A stretch of DNA of 64,000 bases from Cylicocyclus nassatus. Its lineage: Eukaryota; Nematoda; Chromadorea; Rhabditida; Strongylidae. The notes under the pieces are model-generated. The model was given only the letters and a program-made list of their open reading frames with translations, was not told the DNA's origin and made no database searches. Each line of letters starts with the position of its first letter. Position 1 is the first letter of the stretch. The stretch covers positions 61,735,823 through 61,799,822 of the forward strand of contig CATQJL010000112.1 in assembly GCA_958299035.1 (NCBI GenBank), in the 5' to 3' direction. Made by a program: the position numbers and the translations under genes. Positions 33,710-44,915 of this stretch are shown in pieces.

Positions 33710-35163
33710 GCGTCGGAAACACAGGTGGGTTCATGTAATGGTTCCTTGGAAAGGCATACGCTCCAGTTTTGAGTTTTTAAGCCTTCAAAGGCCACAAGTT
33801 CAGTAAATCAGTTTAGAATCATTTAAGATTGCGATACACTGCCTATAATCCCTAGGTTACTGAAGGTAACGAGTAAATTGCAGAAACATAGTATTCACTG
33901 TGGGTGGTCGCCTACTTCTGCAAGGCTATTAGGCCCTGAAGAATTCGAAGGCGTTGAAACGTCAGCCTAATAAATCTGAACAGACAAAGCCTTAGCCACA
34001 ACAACTATCAGAGTTATGCTTCATTCGACAGCATGAACGACACTCTACAAATTCCCGAAATGCTGCAGGAGTCTTTTTCATGGATGTAACGCATTATCAA
34101 TCACTATGTGTTTCGCTGTCGCTCCGTTTGGTCTGGCATGTTGCCTGTCGAAGTGTGTTGCTTGTTTGCTGAAGTTACATCGATGCAATTTTCAGCATCT
34201 CCCAGATTATTTGGCTCTCTCGCTTGGAATAAATGCTGAGTCGATTATATACCTGTAACAAGAGAACATAACAAGAAAAATTTCCGAAGCTGAAATTGCC
34301 AAAGAATTTTTGCCTTTAGTTTGAGAACCATAGTTTAGTCTGAACTGCAGTGGGGCAGCGCGCACTTCGCTCATTGTGCAGCCCGTGGTAAGTTAAAGTT
34401 GAGCCAGGTTATTTTTTTTTTGAAGGAAAATATTGCGATAGTACCGAAAGAGCCTATTTCTTTTAAGATTCCGACACTTTCAAAATTTGCCTTTTTGGTA
34501 GTATACAGTTTTTCTCCACTTGAGTGAGAAAACCCTACCGTTTTTGTACTCCTCTGTGTGGTGGATCTAACTTCGATGTACAGTGCAAAAGATTTGCAAT
34601 CGCTTTTTGCACAAGATTTTTGCACAGGACAAGGTTCTCAACGACACTTCACTCCAAGTGGAAACAACCCTTCGAAGGCTAGTCCAAATTATTGCGCAAG
34701 TAGCAAATTCATATGTTTAACTTTTTTTGCTGTTTTTGCTGCGTTGTTTTGTTTTTTCAGCGCAACAGTCAGCTTCCTTATCTAAGGTGCACCGATTATG
34801 CCGATTGTATATTACGGTCGGAACATTTAGCGGTATCACGCTCTTTCTTCTTCCACGAATAAACACATATTAGCTGCAGCATGCGCTAGTTTATGAAGGC
34901 TTTCATTGTCAGTCGAATTCCTTGTGAGAGACAACGCTACTCGACTCACCCGTACATTGCTTTTAGAAGCAACGCCCGGCAAAATCTCAACTTGAACATT
35001 TTCCGCTTATTTGAGCTTATCTATCCCACGATTTGGAAAGTGCAGGTTTGGAGCATGTAAATACTGAAAATATGTTTTCGCGAAGACTCCAAGTCTGAGT
35101 TTGGACGGACGCAAAGCACTCCAAGATCAAAACGCAGAGTTGTTTGGGGATTTTATGGTCATA
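33710..35163. other. Intergenic DNA with a Penelope-like 3' motif
   Basis: No gene recognised. Around 33930-33985, CCTGAAGAATTCGAAGGCG followed by TTGAAACGTCAGCCTAATAA resembles the CTGAAGA...GAAACGTC motif often seen near ends of Penelope-type and similar retroelements. No reverse transcriptase is present. The ORF at 34558-34785 is unsupported. Confidence 0.35.
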
Positions 35164-35859
35164 CTAGCTGGCATACCCGGCTCCGCCGTATGTTCCGAAT
35201 AGAAAATTCCATTTCTTAACCGATCCGAACCAAACTTGGCACACATGCACTTCGGGCCCCGGCGGGTGTCACAGTCCACTTTTCGTTATCGATTGATGTC
35301 GATTTTATCGATTTTTTGCAAAATTTGAGCTAGGGGGCTGGGATTTGGCACAGGGGGGTAATCGAGCATGCTGATTACGAATACAATATTAGTTTTCGAA
35401 ACCGTGCATTACTTTTATCGATTTTATCGATTTTTTTGCAAAATTTGAGCTAGGGGGCTGGAATTTGGCAGGGGGTGTAATCGAGCTGTGTGCCAAGTTT
35501 GCTCGATTACCACCCTGTGCCAAACCCCAGCCCCGTAGCTTAAACTTTGCAAAAAAATCGATAAAATCGATAAAAGTAATGCACGGTTTCAAAAACTAAT
35601 ATTGTATTCGGAATCCGCATGCTCGATTACCCCCCTGTGCCAACTCCCAGCCTCGTAGCCCAAATTTTGCAAAAAATCGATAAAATCGATATCGATCGAT
35701 ACGAAAAGTAGCCTATGACACCCGCCGGGGCCCGAAGTGTATGTGTGCCAAGTTTGGTCCCGATCGGTTCAGAAATGGAATTTTCTATTCGGAACATACG
35801 TACATACATACAGACATACAGACAGACATACAAACAGACATTCAGCTTTATATATAAGA
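35164..35859 (-). mobile_element. Non-autonomous Helitron-like element, copy 2, internally palindromic
   Basis: On the minus strand it runs from TCTTATATATAAAGCTGAATG (35859) to GCGGAGCCGGGTATGCCAGC and CTAG (35164), between A and T. Inside, the family body occurs in both orientations (GTTCCGAATAGAAAATTCCA at both ends), plus further copies of the CGATTTTATCGATTTTTTGC module. The 696-bp element is therefore largely self-complementary, unlike copy 1. Confidence 0.78.
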
Positions 35860-37612
35860 TTATGGTGTGGGAGCGATATGCGTTTTGGCTTGCATAAACG
35901 ACGGATTTGAGACATCGGAAAACGGTTGGAAGCGGAAGCTGGCTTTTGTCTTTTGGAACTGCGGGCTGGCAGCGCTGGAGCTTGAACAGTCTTAAACATT
36001 TTTTTATAGTACGCAAAAACAATGGGTAAATTCAGAAGATGAAACAGAAGCAAACTCCTGAGCAATTTTCCAGATGTGAGAAAATCAACCAAATTTCATT
36101 ATTTCTCCATGCATTACATGCATGGGTGCACAAGACAGGAAGAAAAAAATGTCTGTATATCGCCTTCTATCCCCTACGTATCCGTAAGAGCGTATGTCAT
36201 GTGTGAACAAGAGATGATTGATCTGCCGTAATATGGAGCATTTCTACAACTACAAAGCCGTTCGTCGAGCTTTGACAAGCACCCGTTTGTAAGCAATTCT
36301 TTTACATGCCAATCCATCAGAAGTCTTCGCACGCTCTTCGTTGTTCTCCACTAAGCTCGCAAAAAACCTGAAAAATACACGAAAATTACGCCTTTTCATA
36401 GTTATACACTAAGTAACTGAAGCTTAATTTATCCGCACTGACCGCCGCGGTTTAACATCGTATGGCCTTAGCCATCCACAGAGATGATGATGTGACCGCC
36501 CGCCCGGTGATCAGGTTGCAGGCCGCTCACTCGGTGACAGAGTGCGCTCGGCCGGTAAGTGCGGCCGCTCGTCCGGGACTCTCATGGTCAGCCGCTCGTC
36601 TGGTACTTTTGCTTGAGTACATAATTCGTACCTCCTGTCCCCTATTCGTAGAAGCCTACCAGTTTACTACTAAGCACTAGACACCTATGCAGTAAAAAAC
36701 AATATAGATGAATTTGAGTTTGTGATGGGAAAAATATCAACTTGCGCCATCTTGAGCCGGTTTCTCATTACAACATTGTCTTTTTTTCACTGCAAGAGTG
36801 GATTCGAGAGATGAACTCCAGCAATAAAATGAATGAAATGAATGTAATAAAATAATACATCAGTCTGTGATAGAAACAGCAGTTTTTCACTACTGCATAT
36901 ACTCTTTCAGAGAGAAAAAAAAGCGACCAGGATCTTATGACACGCGCTGAAATGAGGGTCTAGATGTGAAATGCTTAATGCATGTTCATGGAATTCGTCC
37001 TTGGTGTGTCTGATATCACAAAAGCTAGTTTCTGTCAATAAAGATATGAATTTTTGTGGTATTGCTCTTATGCAAATTAAGAAGTGACACAAATTGGACA
37101 GGAAGGGCCGGATGCCCGAAGGAGTGGTCAAAGATACGGGCCTCATCCACAACACTGAGCCGCAGGTCACAAAGTCCGGTTGAGCCTATTGGTCGAGCGT
37201 CCACAATGACTGGGCGAGCAGAGTGATAACTTGACAAGTGAGCGCCCACAATGGCCGTGGGAGCGGTCGCAGATATCGGCCTGGCCGCGTTCACCGGAAG
37301 CCGGAAAAGTTGAATCCGTTTGGCCGGTAATAGTGGCCGTCTTTCGGTACTTTTGCCTGATTAGGGGTTAGAATGATGGAACGGTTGCGTAAAATATTTT
37401 CATGACAGTTATTCGCGTTGCTGCCGGCTGCCGCTCTGTTATCTTTACCAATAGCATAAGCTGGAAAAAGTTGATGTATTGTTTGCATCTTTTTATCGAA
37501 GGAGTGATGTCAAAACATGCATGGATGGTACATTCATTGTTAATAAGCTGGTACTCGGTACACTTCACTACCGAGAGTATGTTCATTTGCAGCATCATCA
37601 CTACTTTAGCCC
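35860..37612. other. No gene recognised
   Basis: Intergenic DNA. GC-rich patches at 36440-36605 and 37130-37330 contain loosely repeated GCCCGGCCGGT/GCCGCTC motifs that create ORFs without domains. Nothing else is supported. Confidence 0.4.
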
Positions 37613-37622
37613 TCTATTTCAG
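37613..37622 (+). promoter_or_regulatory. Candidate trans-splice acceptor before a small secreted ORF
   Basis: CTCTATTTCAG ends at 37622, five bases before the ATG at 37628. The position is typical of nematode SL acceptors. It supports reading the next exon as a first coding exon. Confidence 0.4.
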
Positions 37623-37627
37623 GCACT

Positions 37628-39139
37628 ATGTTAAATGTCTTGTTAATGATAACCATCATCATAAGGGCAATTTCACCTGTCAAACCCTTGAAATGCAGAT
37701 TGAATATTTCTTCTGATGATAAACAATATATCGAAGAGATCATGAAGGACATACCTGAGCATGCACCTATGAAGGCCACTATACAAGAAATATATAGGAA
37801 AGCCACGGGAAAAAGTAAGTGTGTGTTGCTGTTACCATGAAAAATCTCATGCATGCCCTCGCAAAGTGCGCTTTCCGTTAGAACATCGATGCTTGAGCAC
37901 ATTTCAACAGCATGCAAGATGAATCGTGCCGTACTAGGTCAGGGCCGGGCACAGATCGTCTGGAAGCAGGCTGGACTTTGTTTTTGGAGCAAAAAGCAAA
38001 AGAGACATCGTTTTTGACGAATCGAGGCCGAGCACCAAGAATAGGCGCCATTGGGTGGAGGAACGAACACCTCAATTAGGCTCGCCTCCGCGGATTGCTG
38101 GTCCTTTCGTCCTATTAGTCCTGTTAGGACCAGCAGTCTCCAAAGGCGGTGCCTAATTGAGGTGTTCGTTTTACCACCCCTTTAGAGGAGGTTCAACAAG
38201 TTTCTTAACGTGTTTAAATGTCTGCACGGTCATGCCCGCTGTACGCATGGGAAACGCTATACCTAACGTGATTCGGCCAAATCGCCACTTTCGCGCGTCT
38301 TGGCAATTTGCCAGATTTTTACAAGTTTGTCGTGGTTCTTCTCGAATTTTATATTATTAGCATATTTGGGTAGCATGTGTAAGTTGTTGCAAACGGATCA
38401 AGTTCTTACCAAAGGCAGCGCTCAATGATGATTTACGAAAAGTCGCTGTTGTGCCAAATCGCGCGGGTGTGCCTTAGGCCATAGACGCTAGGGTGCGAAA
38501 CTGCACGCTTTTGGAATTCCGGATGGAGAGGATCGATGTACGACTGATCACAACCGTAGGAAAAGAAATTAGTTTTTATCTACTTTCCTTGCAAAGGATA
38601 CTTTCATTTTTGGGAAACTGCGTTTTCTCTATATAATTTTGAACAATTGCAATTTTTATGAAAGTTTATGTTGAACTATCGTAACTTCGTTCCTTTTGTT
38701 TCGTCTTCCTCGTTTGCTCAAAGTCTCTCGTAACAGTCATCAATGATTTTTCATGGTGGCCGACATTAACAGGTTTCGGACCGGTGCTGCACATGGTGTA
38801 GCACGCTGCTTTGAAGAATCTTCTTGAATTTACAAGAGGTTTTCTTCTAGTCCAAGGTTATCAAGTCAAAGGGCTAAGCTTCCACTTTTCAAATGACTTT
38901 GTAGAGTCGTGCTGCCGATATTTATTTAGGAGACATGAGGACAAATCGAACAACAGTTGGAATGAAGTGCGGCAACGCGAACGACGCGTACGACATCGCA
39001 ACTTTTCTTAGCTTTGAATGCAAAGAGAAAAACCGTAGTTTCAATATTGATGTGTATCGTTAACAACATCGATACTTTTGAATACTATTGAAAACTGAGT
39101 TCTTCCTATCTTTCAGGAAAGCATAGAAGTCCTTCTTAA
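37628..39139 (+). CDS. Candidate small secreted protein, two exons, about 69 aa
   Basis: Exon 1 (37628-37814) starts MLNVLLMITIIIRAISPVKP and continues KCRLNISSDDKQYIEEIMKD to RKATGK, ending at a strong donor (A|GTAAGTG). The hydrophobic N-terminus looks like a signal peptide; the rest is charged and helical with one NIS glycosylation-type site. A good acceptor (CTATCTTTCAG) at 39116 would add RKHRSPS and stop, in phase. That second exon is tentative, and a stop soon after another acceptor near 38774 is equally possible. I do not recognise the family. Two repeat copies lie in the proposed intron. Confidence 0.32.
38052..38179. mobile_element. Short fold-back MITE
   Basis: GGAACGAACACCTCAATTAG near 38060 is mirrored by CTAATTGAGGTGTTCG near 38152, with inner GCTGGTCC/GGACCAGC arms. 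The outer GGGTGG/CCACCC extends the inverted repeat. Confidence 0.7.
38246..38480. mobile_element. GGCCTAAGGC-family MITE, copy with a decayed left end
   Basis: The right end, GGTGTGCCTTAGGCC, and the interior (TTGTGCCAAATCGCGC, GGGTAGCATGTGTAAGTTG) match the 19881 copy. The left terminus is reduced to CTATACCTAACGTGATTCGG. Confidence 0.6.
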
Positions 39140-39818
39140 GCGACAAAATTTAAACACTTCGAATTCACTCAAAAGTTTGGGTACGGGACTTATCCGACAC
39201 GCTGATTACAGATGTAGCACACAGGCTGTGAAATAAGGTTCTTTTGTTGACAAATGGCTAAAAGTACACTCTTTCGCCGCGCGCGATTTCGCTGTCCGAA
39301 ACGTGTTAAAGATGGCTGTGCTATGTAGGAAAAAGTTGCCGCTGGATTGCGAACCACCGCCGTGTCGATCAGTAGCGACAGTTTTATCCATTCGACTAAG
39401 TCTGCACAAAGCGAAGACGTTCTTTCCGTTGAAAACGCGCATGAAGTACAAGGCGGTCCGCATCTAGATCGACGGCATGATCGATGCTGCTCTGTGGCGT
39501 CGTAAAGTCAGTCCGCCTCAACTGATATGGAATAACGGAGGTTTACAAGTGCCAATATATTCCGTAGAGCAGATGCTAGCGTTAAGACAAAGCAGGGTGG
39601 TGTTGGATTAGGCAAGAATAGCCATCTTTCCAGAATTACATGAAAGCCGTTGGCGCTATGAGTGAAAAACGGCGGATTTTACCGCAACTGCAAATAAACG
39701 CTGAAGCTGTTTAGTGATTCTAAATGGAATCTTGGCAAGCAAATCGTTTCCAGACGGTGGCATTTTCTGAAAGAGATTTTGGAGCGCAAAAACGCTGATT
39801 GCAGATTTTTCTTCGTAT
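39140..39818. other. No gene recognised
   Basis: Intergenic DNA. The 85-codon minus-strand ORF at 39206-39463 has no domain or splice support. Confidence 0.4.
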
Positions 39819-40094
39819 GGCACCCGCCATACTTGATCCGCTTGATCCGCTTAATCCACTTGATTCGCTTGATCCGCTTAATCAGCTTGATCCGCTTCCT
39901 GCAAAACGCGCGCACCTGCAGTTTGTCATTTGACGTCGCGTACAGCGAAACTGCGTAACCATATGAAATTCCTTTTTCCCTACGCGGTGTCAAATGACAA
40001 ACGCAGGTGCGCGCGTTTTGCACGAAGCGGATCAAGCGGATCGAGCGGATCAAGTGGATTAAGCGGATTAAGCGGATCAAGTATGGCGGGTGCC
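39819..40094. mobile_element. Fold-back element whose arms are 9-bp tandem repeats
   Basis: The termini, GGCACCCGCCATACTTG and CAAGTATGGCGGGTGCC, are inverted. Each arm then carries about seven or eight copies of a 9-mer, TTGATCCGC on the left and its complement GCGGATCAA on the right, followed by GCGCGCACCTGCAG/GCAGGTGCGCGCG. The minus strand reads as a (KRI) repeat ORF, which I take to be a by-product. Confidence 0.8.
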
Positions 40095-40855
40095 TATATA
40101 CCGAATTAACAATGAGTAGAGCGTGTCCCTTATCGAACTGATATGACTCTGAATCAAAATTATTTAGAACTCATCATAGCCAAAATCGGCATTTTGTAAC
40201 AATGATCACATTTGGTTTATTTGATCTGAGGGGGGTTTTACCAGGAACCATTCTGTCCAGTGTACTCATATTCAACACTGCTTAATAATCGACTTTCCAA
40301 TTCAGGTCGAGGCGAGATTTGACTGCTCAAAGCGTGGCGGTTTTTGTTAGCTTTGAGAGATTTCAGAATTTAAGGTCCTCTGTATACATTAACTAAAGAA
40401 TCAATTCTAGATAAAGTGCAAAAGTGCGTGAACAGAAACGGAGCATTTTGTACGAGCATGCACATCTATAGCGAGAAAGATGAAGGAGAAAAGCTTTCTT
40501 TACAAGGATGTGATGAGTCATATCAATGTCCGGTAGGTCCGTATGTCGTAGGGCGTAGTCCTTCGAGCAATTTCGCAAAAAAAAATTCCAAGATTTTCTG
40601 ATATAAATGTAGTTCAAAGCGAGCATGGACTGACCAATAGTTTTTATGAATCACTTGTACATGCATTAGCTGGAAAAGCTCGACATTTGGCATTTCGCAA
40701 AGTGCCTCGTAACTTTCAAAAACTTCTCAAAGCCCTTTTTGGATTGAAAAGCCTACTGCTTTGGACCTTCAGCTTCAAATTCTTTTTTACTTTCGGTGAG
40801 ATTTGAACAGCATTGCTTAACTGAGACAATGATTATCTCGAGAATGTGAAGTATA
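40095..40855. other. No gene recognised
   Basis: AT-rich intergenic DNA between two elements; no exon or RNA gene seen. Confidence 0.4.
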
Positions 40856-41361
40856 TCTTATATACAAAGCTGAATGTCTGTTTGTCTGTCTGTCTGTATG
40901 TCTGTCTGTCTGTACGTATGTTCCGAATAGAAAATTCCATTTCTTAACCGATCGGGACCAAACTTGGCACATATACACTTCGGACCCCGGCGGTGTCATA
41001 GGCTACTTTTCGTCATCGATCGATGTCGATTTTATCGATTTTTTGCAAAATTTGAGCTACGGGGCTGGGAGTTGGCACAGGGGGGTAATCGAGCATGCTG
41101 ATCACCTCCACGGGGGTAATCGAGCATGCTGATCACCCCCACGGGGGTGATCAGCATGCTCGATTACCCCCCTGTGCCAACTCCCAGCCCCGTAGCTCAA
41201 ATTTTGCAAAAAATCGATAAAATCGACATCGATCTATGACGAAAAGTAGCCTATGACACCCGCCGGGGCCCGAAGTGTATGTGTGCCAAGTTTGGTCCCG
41301 ATCGGTTAAGAAATGGAATTTTCTATTCGGAACATACGGCGGAGCCGGGTATGCCAGCTAG
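40856..41361 (+). mobile_element. Non-autonomous Helitron-like element, copy 3, internally palindromic
   Basis: It runs from TCTTATATACAAAGCTGAATG to GCGGAGCCGGGTATGCCAGC and CTAG, between A (40855) and T (41362). The left half carries the body forward and the right half carries it inverted. They meet near 41110-41150 in repeats of GGTAATCGAGCATGCTGATC. It is 506 bp and near-palindromic. Confidence 0.82.
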
Positions 41362-42229
41362 TTTATCAATATTATGGTCATCATAAAAGCATAGAGCTCT
41401 GTATGTGAATCAGCTCCTATTGAGTTTAGTAGGGGACGCCAGTGGCAAGTGCTAAGATGTCTAATGAAATGATTTGCAGGAGAATAATTGTAATGAATTT
41501 ACACGTCCAAAATCCAAATATTCAATTAGCTACTGCTGTTGCAACTCGGATCTCTGCAACTCTACATTACAACTAGAATTGATCTCTGTTATTTTTATTG
41601 TCTTGTTAGCTCTATGCTAAACCTCTAATCGATTGCATTTCATGAATGTCTCAATAAATGTCAAAAGATTTTTTTTCGCTTTTGTTTTTGATGGCTTTCC
41701 AATGCAAAATCCTTACTATAATATACATTCGATCCTTCCAAGCGCGACGGCAGAGTTTTCTGCGTCCCTCCTATCCTTAACCCCAGCGTGACGGAGGGTC
41801 CAGTTGCTGAAGGAATCCAGAAAAAGGAATGCGAAAATACAACGGCGCTCTGTGATGGCGAGAGGAGAGGCCAGCAGCCATTTTGCCGGCGAGAGATTCG
41901 CTTGCACTATGGGTGCGACGGAGCAGATATTTTTCAACTTTGAGCTAAGCGGCTAAAATTTGGCATAGGGGTGTATGTGTGCACGCTGATCACAAAATCA
42001 TCAAATTTGAAAATTATCGATAACCTATCGGTTACCTTCATCTATTTTGTTGCTGCACTTGCTATGTGTTGAAATATCAACGTACCATGGTAGTTGAAAT
42101 GGTTGTGTACAGAATCACTCCAGCTATCGATCTTTCTTTCGGCTTGTCCACTCGCAAGACAACCTTACATTTTCATATCGCTTAATGGCTTTCTTACCTT
42201 CACTCTACGCATGTAGCCTTCAGCCTCCT
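41362..42229. other. No gene recognised
   Basis: AT-rich intergenic DNA without a supportable exon, RNA gene or element end. Confidence 0.4.
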
Positions 42230-43450
42230 TTTGGGAATTCCATATTTTATGCATGTTTCAGGAAAACTATGGAAACGTTATTTTTTGAGCAAGTTTACGG
42301 AAAATTGTGATTGTTTAAAGAAAAAACCTAGCATTCCATTGATTGTGGTTTTGAAGGGGGAGGGGATAGTTTTGGGAATTCTAGAAATTGCGAAGTACAG
42401 TCATCCTGTGCACACATCTCAAGAAAATGCATCAAATGTTCCTAAAAAGGAAGTGCTCAAAAATCGCTTGGTTCTCAGCAAGGATTAGCATTTTCCCCAC
42501 TTTGGTCTAGAGGGGGGCAAAATTCGAAGTTCATGAAGCAGAGCCTTATTCGGAAAGACTAATCACCCTTCTCTGCACAAATTTTGACGAAATCATCAAA
42601 AAGTCGTTTTGAGAAAGTTTGCGGAAAACTTGATACTTCAATGTAGATGAGCTTCATCAGTTTTGGTTTGGAGGGCAGGTAAAATTTGTTCTGCCGGGCA
42701 GAGCCTCATTTCATAGTGTCCATGTCTCTTTCACGCGCAAGCTTCGAATCATAAATTCATTTTTCGAGCAAGTTTGCGAAAATATCTGATTTTTCAGCGA
42801 AAAATCAAAAATTTATGAGCGTTCTAGCAATTTTGGTCTCGAAGAAAGAGGGGATAGATCTGAGCGCACAAATCCCAAATCTGGCTTTGAAGTAAAATGC
42901 TCAAAATTCTGACTTTTTCCAGCGAAGAACTGGGCATTCCATTAATTTTGGTTTCGAAGGGGGGTAAATCTCGAGATTCTGAAATAAAGGCATATTCGAA
43001 AAAGCTCATCACCCCTTTTCTACGCAAGTTTCAACAAAAAAAGTCATTTCTTCATGTACTTTGCTGAGAAAATTGCCACAAAAACTGAGCAATTTTCAAT
43101 TTTGGCTTGGAGGGCAGGTAATGAGGAGCGGAGCCTCATTTGAAATGTCCTTATCTCTTTCAAGCGCAAGTTTCCGGTTTTTCCTAATGAAAAATCGTTT
43201 TCGAGCAAGTTTGCGAAAGTTCTGATTTTACGAAAAGCTGAGCGTTTCAAGTATTTTGTTGTCCATCCGCAATGAAGAGATTCGGGAAGACTAATCAATC
43301 TATCCCGCTCAAATTTGAACTAATTCATCATAAATCTGCCTTTGAAGGTGCGAAAGAATCAGATTTTTCTAGCGAGTAAGCATAAAATCGATTTTGGTTT
43401 TCAAAAAAGTTACAAATTTGAGTTCTGTAATAAATCATCTCTGCCGCCTT
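42230..43450. repeat. Degenerate tandem array
   Basis: Recurring motifs GAGCAAGTTTGCGAAA, GGCATTCCATTGATT/GGCATTCCATTAATT, TTTTGGTTTCGAAGGGGG and AGAGCCTCATT appear several times at spacings of roughly 200-350 bp with heavy divergence. It looks like an old array of a few hundred bases per unit. Related sequence appears at 59430-60000. Confidence 0.55.
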
Positions 43451-43679
43451 GAAAGCATACTACATATGTATATGAACGCGTTGTTGCGCCGGAAGTTGCC
43501 GCCTTTGCGATAGCAACTTGAAGTTCAACCAATTGAACTTTAGCTTTGATATTTGGAACCAGCTGGAACAACGAGAAAGCGTTTTCAAAGTTTGAAAATC
43601 TTGTTCTGCGCGATGGTTGTAACGAATGGAAATTTTCATCGAATGAACGAACAACGAATAGTCTGTGAAAATTTTTGAA

Positions 43680-44180
43680 TAAACGATTATTATTCGAATA
43701 CCGATTTTTACATTACTCGAATTTGAATATTCTAATATGGGCACATTCCAAAATTGAATTTCTTGAGTATTGGAATAATCGAACTTTATCGAATATTCGA
43801 CTACTCGAATAGACGAATAAATGGATACCTTGAATATTCGGATGCAATATATTCGAATATTCAGACGCAGTAGTTGAATATTCGAATATTCGAACAACGG
43901 GACAAAACTTCTCGAATGATCGAATATTCGAATAACTGTCTTTTAAGAATCCTTGAATATTCGAATCTTAAAATAAGTTATTTTTTCGAATTGTCTGAAC
44001 GACTTATTCGAATGAAGACATTTTCGTTTATTCGACTGTTCAAATAATCGAATAATCGCACACTCTCGATTACTCGATTATTCGAATATTCGAATAGAAT
44101 GTCTTGAATAGAATCTTCGAATACGAATATTCGGTTCTTTTTAAATAGAATCTTCAAATACGAATATTCGATTACAACCA
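43680..44180. repeat. TATTCGAATA-type simple repeat
   Basis: About 500 bases made mostly of ATTCGAATA, TCGAATATTCGAAT and variants. The unit is itself palindromic, so the array can fold in many registers. It explains the Tyr/Ile/Ser-rich ORFs on the minus strand, which are not genes. CGGACAATGGGTGATTCAGAA next to it recurs at 55353. Confidence 0.8.
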
Positions 44181-44810
44181 TAATCTGCGTGAGTAATTTT
44201 ATGGACGAGTGGGAATTGAATCCGGACAATGGGTGATTCAGAATTCGTGTTATTTTTTTTTATCAAGGATCCGAAAAATTCCTGCAGTATTGCATAGGTT
44301 TATTGGCTAGACCTACTGTTGAATTATAAATGTTCGGCATGAAAGTTCAACTCACTTGAAATTCAAGAAAGTTCAACCTACTATTTTTTCTTGATTTCTG
44401 GTATAGCAGAACATTGGACGCTCGTTACTGATCATTTGCAGGAAATTAAACGATCACCGAATCATTAGTGCCGAGAAGTTAGATTTATGCCTTACAGAAC
44501 CTATGCTTAACTATAGCCACTTAAGCAAAATGAAAACTTACAAAAATGAGTAGTTGAAGTGATTGGTTCAGATTTCACTTCCATTTTCGAAATAATCATG
44601 GAAATAATATTCATTATAATATATTCAGCATGAAGTTGATGAAGTTGGTTAGCATAAACTTACTCCAAAAAATTGTTTATCTCAGATGTTCCATCTTCAA
44701 CAATGATTTCGATAATTTGGTTCTCTGCAATTGCATATTCTGAAATCATGAAGGTTTTCATTGGTTCCGGAGAAAAATAATTAGTGAAAAATTTGAGCGT
44801 AGTAACAGCA

Positions 44811-44915
44811 ATTTACCAAAGTAACACACATTTGGGCACCATAATTGTTTCTCCAAATCATGATGTAATTTGGGTAAACAATTATGGTGCTCAGATGTGT
44901 GTTACTCTGGTAAAT
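44811..44915. repeat. Inverted repeat (about 45-bp arms)
   Basis: ATTTACCAAAGTAACACACA followed by TTTGGGCACCATAATTGTTT is mirrored by AAACAATTATGGTGCTCAGA and TGTGTGTTACTCTGGTAAAT, with about four mismatches. It resembles a small fold-back MITE. Confidence 0.75.

Noticed and set aside
39679..40080. 133-aa minus-strand ORF with KRIKRIK repeats
   Set aside because: Produced by the 9-bp tandem repeats in a fold-back element.
39819..44227. CRISPR-like or satellite-array interpretation of the short repeats
   Set aside because: Repeats are contiguous or palindromic without unique spacers, and the DNA is eukaryotic.
43460..44229. Minus-strand ORFs of 145 and 83 aa rich in Tyr, Ser and Ile
   Set aside because: The TATTCGAATA array produces them; there is no start context, domain or splice site.
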